DNA from: Humulus lupulus | Lineage: Eukaryota; Streptophyta; Magnoliopsida; Rosales; Cannabaceae | Reading direction: 5' to 3' | DNA length: 64,000 nt | Assembly (NCBI RefSeq): GCF_963169125.1 | Contig: NC_084796.1 | Location: forward strand, 219,442,448 to 219,506,447 | In this document: positions 56,413 to 64,000 of the stretch, piece by piece | How positions within the stretch are numbered: the stretch's first letter is position 1 | Layout: every line of letters starts with the position of its first letter | Position numbers and translations under genes: made by a program | The notes under the pieces: generated by a model | What the model saw: only the letters and a program-made list of their open reading frames with translations | The model's database searches: none | What the model was told of the DNA's origin: nothing

Positions 56413-59400
56413 TCACTGGACACATTTTCTTTTCTTTTTTCTTTTCTTGGTTGATCCACAATCTACCCATATTCCGTCTCTAATATCATTTCTAATATAT
56501 TCCTCATCATCATCAACTTCATGGAAATCATGGATTTTCTCAACTTGCTCATGTATTGGTTGTCCAACAATAAAATTGTCATGGAACAAATCATCGTTTT
56601 CTTCGTCATTTTCATCTTCTATAAACTGCCTTTCCGGGGTTCGTAAAACAACTGACCATTTATCATCAGCAGGATCAGTTATGTAAAACACTTGTTTTGC
56701 TTGGGTAGCCATGATGAAAGGATCATTCTTGTGACCTTTCTTACTTAAATCAACCAAAGTGAATCCAAGTTCATCAATTCTAACCCCAACATTGTTGTCC
56801 ACCCAAGAACACTTGAGCAGATGAATTTGAAATAAGGAATAATCAAGCTCCCATATTTCTTCAACAACCCCATAATATGCCATAGTACCAGCAACTGGAT
56901 TATTGTCTTTTGCACTAGCAAAATGCACTGCTTCTGCCACAATACTTACTCCACTATTTTGAACCATTCGAGCATCATCTCGTGACTTTGTGTGAAATCT
57001 TTTTCCTCCAACAATGTAAGCATTGTGCTTTATTACATGAACACTTGGTCCAAATGATATGCGTTTTAACTCTGTCGACACTCCATGGTTTTCTTCTCCC
57101 AACCTTGCTAGAATAATATTTTTCAACCATCGACTAAATGTTTTATTGTGCTCATCTATAATCCATTTCTGTTTATTTTTAACCTTGTTGGGAATCATTG
57201 ATTGTAATAACTCCATGTGCTCACTACAATACAAAGTACAACATATTAAAATTTCAATTATACATAAAAATGAGCATAATGTTTATTAAATCTATAACTT
57301 ACGTTATATAGGGTTGAACTTCGGGATTGTTTTCCAACACAACTAAATGAGCTTGATCTAATTCTGCACGAGATATGGTCACTACTGTTCCTTTCCCTCG
57401 TAATCCTCTATCAACTCCATCCGAGTTATTCCGTTGTTTGCTAATTCCGATTGTGTCGATTCCAACCATGTACTCTAAACAAAATTCCACAGCTTCTTCA
57501 GCTAAATAACACTCAACCATACAAGCTTCAGGGCGATGGTGATTACGTACATATCCTTTCAACACCTTCATATTCCTTTCAAATGGATACATCCATCTCG
57601 CCCAAACTGGCCCACACAACTTGGCTTCTCTTACTAAATGGACCATCAAATGTATCATGATGTCAAAAAATGATGGTGGAAAATATTTTTCAAGCTTGCA
57701 TAAAGTTTCAACTATTTCATCATGCAATGCATTCAACTTCTTCATTTCCAATTCTTTTCCGCATAGTTGATTAAAGAAGATGCACACACTTATCACACTA
57801 TCTCTAACTCTTTTTGGTAAAACTGACCGAATGGAAATTGGAAGTAATTGTTGCATTAATATATGACAATCATGTGATTTCATTCCAATTAACTTCAAAT
57901 CTTCCATAGACACCAAGTTTCGAACATTCGATGAGTAACCATCAGGCACTTTCATCCCTGCCAATGATTGACATACGGCTTGCTTCTCTTCTTTAGACAA
58001 TGTAAAACAAGCAGGAGGCAAATATGTGCGAGCCCCCTTTTCTTCAGGTGCCAAGCGGTGTCTTATACCCATTTCAACAAGATCTAAACGACTAGACAAA
58101 CCATCTTTGGTTTTACCTGGGATATCAAGTAATGTACCGATTATACTTTCACATACATTTTTTTCTATGTGCATGACATCCAAGCAATGTCTAACGAGTA
58201 AATCTTTCCAGTAAGGAAGTTGAAAGAAAATTGATTTTCTTTGAAAACATCCATTGACTTTTTTGTTTTTATTCTTCTTCCCATACCTAAAGTCAACTTT
58301 TTCTACTTCCTTAAGAATTTTCTCACCTGAAAATGGCAAAGGAGCAATGTCTCGTTCCACAGTACCGTCAAATGCTTTTTTTTTTATTTCTGTCAGGATG
58401 ACTTAAATGCAAATATCGTCTATGACCCATATAACACATTTTGCGTCCATTTGACAAGCGAAGGGCCCTTGTGTTGGTGCAACAAATTGGGCAAGCTTGG
58501 TAACCTTTTGTGCTTAAACCTGATAGGTTACCATATGTTGGAAAATCATTAACAGTCCATAACAACACCGCTTTCAAATTAAACACTTCTTTTTTAAAAC
58601 CATCATATGCCTCAACACCATTTTCATACAACTCTTTCAAATCATCAATTAATGGTGCCAAGTAAACATCGATATCATGTCCTGGTTGTTTTGGGCCCGA
58701 AATCATTAATGAAAGCATCATGAACTTCCTTTTCACCACAAACCAAGGAGGAAGATTGTACATAACCAGGAAGACAGGCCATGAACTATGCCTACTACTA
58801 AGAGATCTATGCGGGCTTACTCCATCAGCAGCTAAACCAAGACGAAGATGTCTTGGTTCATTTTTGAATTCTGGATTGATATAATCTACCTTCTTCCAGG
58901 CCTGTGAATCTGCAGGATGCCAGAGTTTACCATCTTTCACTCGTCCAGTCTCGTGCCATATTAAGTTCTTAGAGTGTTCTGCACTTCGATATAATCGCTT
59001 CAGCCGCGAAATCAAAGGTAAGTACCATATCACTTTCTGAGGAATAAGTTTCCTAATCTCTTTACTTTTGTTAGGTTTGTACCGTGATAAACCACATTCT
59101 GGGCAAGCGTCCATGTCTGCATACTCCTTACGATATAAAATACAATCATTCGGACATGCATGAATCTTCTCATACTTCAACCCTATCAAACTTAATGTTT
59201 TCTTTACTTCATATGTAGACTCCGGAAAACAATTTTCTAGCGGCAAAATCTCCTTGAAAGCAGCTAAAAATTGACTGAAACACTTATCACTAACTCCATT
59301 TTCTGCTTTTATGTTATAAAATTTAACCATTGTGGGCAATCTTAGTTTATTGCAACCACTGAACAATTGTCTGTCTGCATCTCTAACCATACTATCAAAT

Positions 59401-59771
59401 TTTTCTGGATTATGAAAAAACTCTTCTTATGCTTCATCAAGCAATTCTATAGGATGATCATCAAAATCATTACTCTCAAAATCATCTACACCTCGCCTAC
59501 CTAATGGATATGGGTCATCATTTAATAATTCTCCATGCTAATACCATTTACTATAACTCATATCAAATCCCCGACAAAATACATGATCCTTTATCATGGT
59601 AATATTCCCCTTTACTCCATTACCACAATCAATACAAGGACAACGAATTTTTTGTGGATCACTACAATTCTTTAGGCAAAACTCTAAAAATTTGTTGAAT
59701 CCATCTTGAAATTGTGATGTTTCTCTCCTCTCAAGCATCCATGATTTATCCATACTAATAACAATATTCAA
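56413..59771 (-). pseudogene. CACTA transposase, TNP2 type (broken)
   Basis: Domains in order: a transposase-associated N-terminus (59538-59753, with CPCIDCGNG), the Transposase_21/TNP2 core (58368-59390, with CPNDCILYRKEY, CPECG, GLAADGVSPH, VNDFPTYGNLSG and ACPIC), a DUF4218 domain (57303 to about 58000, with MKSHDCHILMQQLLP) and, after a 79-bp intron (57224-57302, GTAAGT...TTGTAG), a DUF4216 domain (YYGVVEEIWELDY). Defects: a stop at about 59535-59537, a TAA near 59426-59430, and a one-base frame change in a run of ten A (58376-58385). The last exon ends at a GTGAGT donor-like site near 56420. The family cuts and pastes the element in the nucleus. Confidence 0.88.
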
Positions 59772-59801
59772 TTCCTAATAAGTTAGAAAAAAACACTTAT
59801 A

Positions 59802-60212
59802 TTAGGTTCTAGTCTTATAAATTTTTTTAAAAATTCGGCAGAGTATCCTCTGTTTCTATAGCATACCGTAATTTCATAATTACCTATAAAATCAATACAA
59901 ACAAACACAATAATCAAGCATATATGAATCCATCATTATTAGGTTCTAGTCTTATAAATTTTTTAAAAAATTCGGCAGAGTATCCTCTATTTCTATAGCA
60001 TACCGTAATTTGAAAATTACCTATAAAACCATTTAAAACAAACACAATAATCAAGCATAGATGAATCTATCATTATTAGGTTCTAGTCTTATAAATTTTT
60101 TTAAAAATTCGGCAGAGTATCCTCTGTTTCTATAGCATACCACAATTTCAAAATTTCCTATAACAACAACACAAACAAACAAAATAATCAAGCATAAATC
60201 AATCCATCCTTA
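59802..60212. repeat. 137-bp tandem repeat, three copies, in the CACTA 5' region
   Basis: Copies start at TTAGGTTCTAGTCTTATAAA at 59802, 59939 and 60076. Each contains ATTCGGCAGAGTATCCTCT. A related TTTCGGCAGAGTTTCC motif occurs in an intron of the second gene near 55645. Confidence 0.92.
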
Positions 60213-61109
60213 TATCACCACAGCACGCAAATTTCCCAGAGCCTACTTCACTAATTTTCAAACATAACTTTCACTAAATCTAATATGCATGATTACATTA
60301 GTCTTATCTTTATACATAAATCTTATAGTAATATAAATACAAAAAATAACTAACCTTCAATATTAATCTTCAATGCACCTGAAATGAACAACAAAGTTCA
60401 CCACTCAATCAACGACCCTACTAAAACATTACATAATTAGTAAACTACATAATTAATTATCAAATCAATAAATAAAAAAAATCAAACTAGTTAATGAAAT
60501 AATGAACAACACTTTGATCATCTTCAAGTTATTTTTTTTCAAATATTTAAAAAATAAATTTATCTATTGTAAAAATTTCTAAAACTAACTAATATGCATA
60601 TATATATTTATAATAAACCTAATTTTTATCACATTATTTAAACTAACAAAATAAACAAATAATTATAAAAATTAATAAAATATTAATTATATTAATTATA
60701 AATTCGGAATAATAAAAAAAATTAAAAAAAACATAGAAAATTAAAAAATTATCATCAAAACCACATTTTAGTAATCTATACCTGTTTTGAAGCTCAAAAT
60801 CCCCTTGAAATGTCAAAAATCCGGTCAAAATCCGGCAAGAAACACCACTTTCAAATGGAGAAAAAACCCACGGCCAAATGCCTTTTTTTCTCTAAAAAAC
60901 AGAAAAAAAAAAAGAAGATTTTTGGACTATATTTCGGTTTATAGAGTAGAAATATTGCAAGAAATAAAGAAAAAACAAAAAAAAAGGCTTGGAGAATCAA
61001 AATGGGTGTTGGCTCACGGTGGTTAATGGAGTTTTTGGGGGTTTCTTTTTGCACAGAGGGTAGAGAGGATTTGAGAAGATGACCGTTCGGGTCTAGGGAA
61101 GGGACTTAT
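60213..61109 (-). other. CACTA 5' untranslated region, AT-rich
   Basis: No supportable coding sequence. It probably contains the transposase promoter and leader; a TTTATAAG box on the minus strand lies at about 61104-61113. Several short ORFs here are chance openings in A/T-rich sequence. Confidence 0.45.
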
Positions 61110-61567
61110 AAAGCACTTTTAACTTCGGTTTTTGGTAAAAACCGAAGTAGAAAGTGGACTTTCCACTTCGGTTTTTACCAAAAAACCAAAGTTAAAGGTC
61201 CTTAAGTCATACCCCTTGGAGACTTTTAACTTCAGTTTTTTGGTAAAAACCGAAGTGGAAGGTACACTTTCTACTTCGATTTTTACCTAAAAACCGAAGT
61301 TAAAAGTGCACAAAGGCCGCGTTTGGTTTGGCCAGTTTTTTGCATTTTTACTATCTCTAAACATAATATAAGGGCTTGTGCAAACAAACACGGCCCTCTC
61401 CACTATGAATTTTTCACTTCGTGTTTTTAAAAAAGCGAAGTAGAAAGTAATTTTTTTCAGAGCGCCAATTTGAAAAGCGAAGTAAAAGAGTTTAAAAAGG
61501 TTTTTACTTCGCTTTTTTTGTATGCTCACTATAAAAACTGAAGTAAAAACCTATATTTCTAGTAGTG
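61110..61567. repeat. Right terminal and subterminal repeats of the CACTA element
   Basis: Inverted pairs of ACTTCGGTTTTT at 61119-61310, a spacer, and diverged ACTTCG units at 61420-61545. The 18-bp terminus ends at 61567. Confidence 0.9.
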
Positions 61568-61570
61568 ACA

Positions 61571-62502
61571 ATAGGGCTAAAGATTTCATTACCTCTCTTG
61601 ATCGTAGAATCAAGAACACAAAATTGACCAACACCCAAAATGATAGCCACCCTTTGTTCAAGCCTAGGGTTTCGAAACCCACATGAAGAAAAGAAGAAAA
61701 CCAACAACAACAACCAAGAACACTTATCAAAACACAAGAAACAAAAGAAGAGAGAGTCTAGAAACCACAAATACAAGGAGACATACCCTAGGATTGAATC
61801 TCTTTTCTCTTTCCTCTCCTACTTCCTTTCTCCTTCTCCTTCTCTCTTTAGCCCTCACGCTCACTCTCTCTTTTTCTCTCTCTATGGCCGACGGTCACCA
61901 GTGCACAAATGGCCACTTCCTCTCTTTCTTTCCCTTTTAATCTAACCTAGGAAATAATAGCCTAATGGGAAATGGATAAGTTTCCCAAACCATTTCTTCT
62001 AATTAAGCCTAAAATCAATTATAATAAAAAGATTAAATAAATAGATAAATGTCAACGATTCTCTTACCCAAAATAGCTATAGTCTTCCAATTTAGTCTAT
62101 TTTATTGAAAAAAAATGGGAATAAAATCCTTCCCTTTCCCACTCTATTGTCGTCCACTCTTCTCCTTTCCTCTTTTTATTTGTTTTTCTTCTTTTAGCTA
62201 AATAAAATAAAACAATAAAAGGAAAATGATGTGTAGAAAATCTATTGCATGCACACCATGCAACCATGCACATGCACACACCCTATTACTAAGGTGCACC
62301 TCTACTTACCATGCACCTTGGTGCATTCAAACAAAACCATTTATTCACAAATTAAATTAGTAAATAAATAAAACAATTAACAATTAAATACACACAATCT
62401 CTACCAAAAAATTCAAACAACAAATAATTATAATTCATAACACTTAACAATTAAAAATAAAACATAGCACAAAAATTAATAAAAAAAAATTGGTGTGCTA
62501 CA
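61571..62502 (-). other. Fourth block of the split 3.6-kb LTR (U3/leader end)
   Basis: Contains a long CT-rich microsatellite-like leader (61795-61900) that resembles the purine/pyrimidine-rich leader in the element 2 LTR, and AT-rich sequence ending at the LTR start (62502). Short ORFs in the CT-rich stretch are not genes. Confidence 0.5.
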
Positions 62503-63810
62503 TTAAGTCTGAGGGAATGGATTTATTGTTTGTATATATTAGGTTGTGTGTTTGTGGTGGTTTGTGTTGTTGTTTTTTTTTTTGTTTACGTTTTATTTAG
62601 GGTGTTAGATTAATCAAGTTCACAATGATTAGCCAATGACAATATGTTGAATGATATGTTGTATAAATTTAATGGGAATGAAAGCTATAAAAATTTGTGT
62701 GCTTGATTGAATATTTCTTTCTATTTTTACTTGAGTTTACTTAAATAATTGAGAGCTTGATCTTGTTTTTAATAAAAAAAATTGTGATTGTACATTTTAT
62801 GCTTGCTGAATTTTGAAAATGAAAATAAAATATGAAAATGTTGATATTTTAGAACTTGTTTGCTTGCTTTTTGAGACAAAATCCTAGATGATACATGCAT
62901 AGAAAAGTGATTTAGGCAATTCTTTAAACTGATTCAGCCTTTCAAGCCAACCTTTATTATTTAATCCCTAGTTACCAAATTTTGAGCCTAATATGATTCT
63001 TTTGTTTGTTTGACACCCATGTAAATGTGCTTATTTGAAGACTTCGTTATCTTTTCTTCCATGAGTTATACCATGAGCATATGAAAAGTGATTGGGGGAT
63101 TTGTTTGTAATGAGGATTATATTTGGGATTTTGTGTAAATAGAAAACAAAATAATTGAGAGACAAATAAAATAAAAACATTGAATATGAACTACACTCCA
63201 AATTGAAAAATACAAAGAAATAAGTTTGGGAGAGTGTAGTATCATTAAAAAAAAAACAAAATCATGTTTTTGAATGCTCTCTCAAAACAAGAAAGAATGG
63301 GGAATTTGGGAATGTTTTTGGGTTTGTAAGGTTGATATTAATAGTGGTTTATTTGGTTTGTGTGCTTGTTGTATAATGAGCCTAAATAACTTTTTCATTT
63401 ACCTTTACCTAAGTCTTTCAATTATAAGTCATGAAAGTCCTATTGATTTTTGAGCATGTGTTGTCTACATTAGTGGAGATTAGTAAGTAGACCAAGTTTA
63501 TGGTATAATAATTGATTGATTGAATGTTATGGAAAAAAAATTGTGAGCATAACTTGATTTAGTTGCATTTTATTTATTAATCATGATTAGGAAAGCTTTT
63601 ATTTTAGTTTGGACCTAAGCGAATTGGAAAAATATTTTGACTCAAATTCTAGATGAGTGGTTGATTTTCTGGAATATTATATAAGTATTTTATTCATAAT
63701 ATTTTGAAGCTTGAATTGTTGTTGTCAGCTTGATTCATTTGTGTTGGTTGTTTAAAGTTTTAGGTTTTTAGTTTTTTTTTTTTTTTTTGTTCTTTACTCG
63801 AGGGCGAGTT
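62503..63810 (+). other. 3' untranslated region of the Athila-like element
   Basis: Begins TTAAGTCTGAGGGAATGG, the Athila-type sequence after the env-position ORF, and repeats AAGTTTGGGAGAGTGTAGT at about 63221. It ends with CGAGGGCGAGTT, the likely polypurine tract, directly before the 3' LTR. No gene is visible. Confidence 0.6.
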
Positions 63811-64000
63811 TGATAAACGAGTTTTAGACTCATTTTAGTGTGTCTTTTTAGCTAGTGTTTTAAACAACTATGTTTATTTTGTTCTATTTTACACTTTTTT
63901 TTGTTTTTTTTTTTAGGTTTTCAAGGATTTGGGATTCTTTTGGATGAAAAGGGATGTAAAATCGACAAAAAGATAAAAAAATCTGTCAAAACTGGTGATT
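63811..64000 (+). repeat. 3' LTR of the Athila-like element (first 190 bp)
   Basis: Starts TGATAAACGAGTTTTAGACTC and follows the 5' LTR base for base with roughly 15-20% differences. It is cut by the window end. Confidence 0.7.

Larger units (their letters stand above)
54106..61567 (-). mobile_element. CACTA (En/Spm) DNA transposon, 7.46 kb
   Basis: The right end read on the minus strand is CACTACTAGAAATATAGG, a typical CACTA terminus. The left end is CACAACAAGGAAAAGGGG, a diverged match. Both are flanked by the 3-bp duplication ACA (54103-54105 and 61568-61570), as expected for this superfamily. Subterminal arrays of ACTTCGGTTTTT-type palindromes sit at both ends. Two genes are encoded on the minus strand: a TNP2-type transposase (56413-59771) and a gene with a Ulp1-like protease domain (54815-56342). 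Both are damaged, so the copy is not autonomous. Confidence 0.93.
37453..62502 (-). repeat. Solo LTR-like insertion of about 3.6 kb, split by three later insertions
   Basis: Once element 5, the solo LTR and the CACTA element are removed, four blocks remain (37453-38470, 50661-51768, 53541-54105, 61571-62502). They are flanked by TTAAG on both sides (37448-37452 and 62503-62507). The right end reads TGTAGCACACC on the minus strand, a good LTR start. The left end (TTGATCG) lacks a clean TG. The GCCCAGTAAGGAAG segment near 37590-37605 matches the 3' part of the element 1 and element 2 LTRs. No primer site, gag or pol is present. I infer a solo LTR in minus orientation; the left boundary is the weak point. 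Confidence 0.55.
19161..64000 (+). mobile_element. Athila-like Ty3/gypsy element hosting all insertions to its right
   Basis: 5' LTR at 19161-20309, degenerate primer site, gag, protease, a pol deletion, an env-position ORF (24019-25218) and a 3' untranslated region (62503-63810). The 3' LTR starts at 63811 and repeats the start of the 5' LTR (AAACGAGTTTTAGACTC). Removing element 4 (duplication AAGTT) and the 37453-62502 insertion (duplication TTAAG) rejoins GTGCTTAAG to TCTGAGGGAATGG, a continuous Athila-type 3' region. The first 190 bases of the two LTRs differ at roughly 15-20% of positions by eye, far more than the younger insertions, which fits a host element that is the oldest of this group. 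An alternative is that the two LTRs come from two related elements. Confidence 0.65.

Noticed and set aside
60643..61054. Short frames in the CACTA leader
   Set aside because: A/T-rich chance openings within the transposon's untranslated region.
61640..61945. Plus-strand frames near the CT-rich stretch
   Set aside because: Low-complexity CT repeat inside an LTR leader; no conserved motif.
1..64000. Host protein-coding genes, tRNA or rRNA genes
   Set aside because: None could be supported; every substantial conserved frame belongs to a transposable element.

Overview
This window is wall-to-wall plant transposable-element DNA from a flowering plant, probably a dicot. The evidence is a set of plant-type Ty3/gypsy retrotransposons (Tekay/Del-like, Tat-like and Athila-like), one plant CACTA (En/Spm) DNA transposon, plant GT-AG introns and AT-rich spacers. 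I found no host gene, tRNA, rRNA or CRISPR array. Nearly every coding region carries stops or frameshifts, so most are listed as pseudogenes. I cannot name the species.

Left part (1-17038): three minus-strand LTR retrotransposons nested like Russian dolls. Element 1 (1-6410, Tekay/Del-like, 3' part off the window) sits inside the pol gene of element 2 (6411-14335, about 4 kb LTR). Element 2 sits inside the gag gene of element 3 (14336 to about 17038, Tat-like). Positions 17039-19160 hold decayed gag-like sequence, including an inverted repeat with a gag-like fragment on each arm.

Right part (19161-64000): one old plus-strand Athila-like element spans the rest of the window. Its 5' LTR is at 19161-20309, then gag, protease, an almost complete loss of pol, and an ORF in the env position (24019-25218). 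Its 3' LTR starts at 63811. Two large insertions interrupt it. The first is element 4 (25419-37414, target-site duplication AAGTT), a Tat-like element on the minus strand with no reverse transcriptase domain; it carries its own solo LTR (29799-31029, duplication GTATG). The second is a roughly 3.6 kb LTR-like insertion (37453-62502, duplication TTAAG). That LTR was hit three times: by element 5 (38471-50655, duplication GCATT), by a Tekay-like solo LTR (51769-53535, duplication ATAAC) and by a CACTA transposon (54106-61567, 3-bp duplication ACA).

The most interesting biology is in the two Tat-like elements, 4 and 5. Both carry, downstream of pol and on the opposite strand, a spliced multi-exon gene with a 'putative gypsy type transposon' domain, a charged middle and a C-terminal coiled coil. 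Element 4 lost about 875 bp covering the RT domain, yet has intact LTRs, PBS, PPT and target-site duplication. Element 5 has an Asn replacing the first catalytic Asp of the RT YVDD box, and more stops than its LTR divergence predicts. Both look like copies moved in trans. The CACTA element encodes a TNP2-type transposase and a separate Ulp1-like protease gene, both broken.
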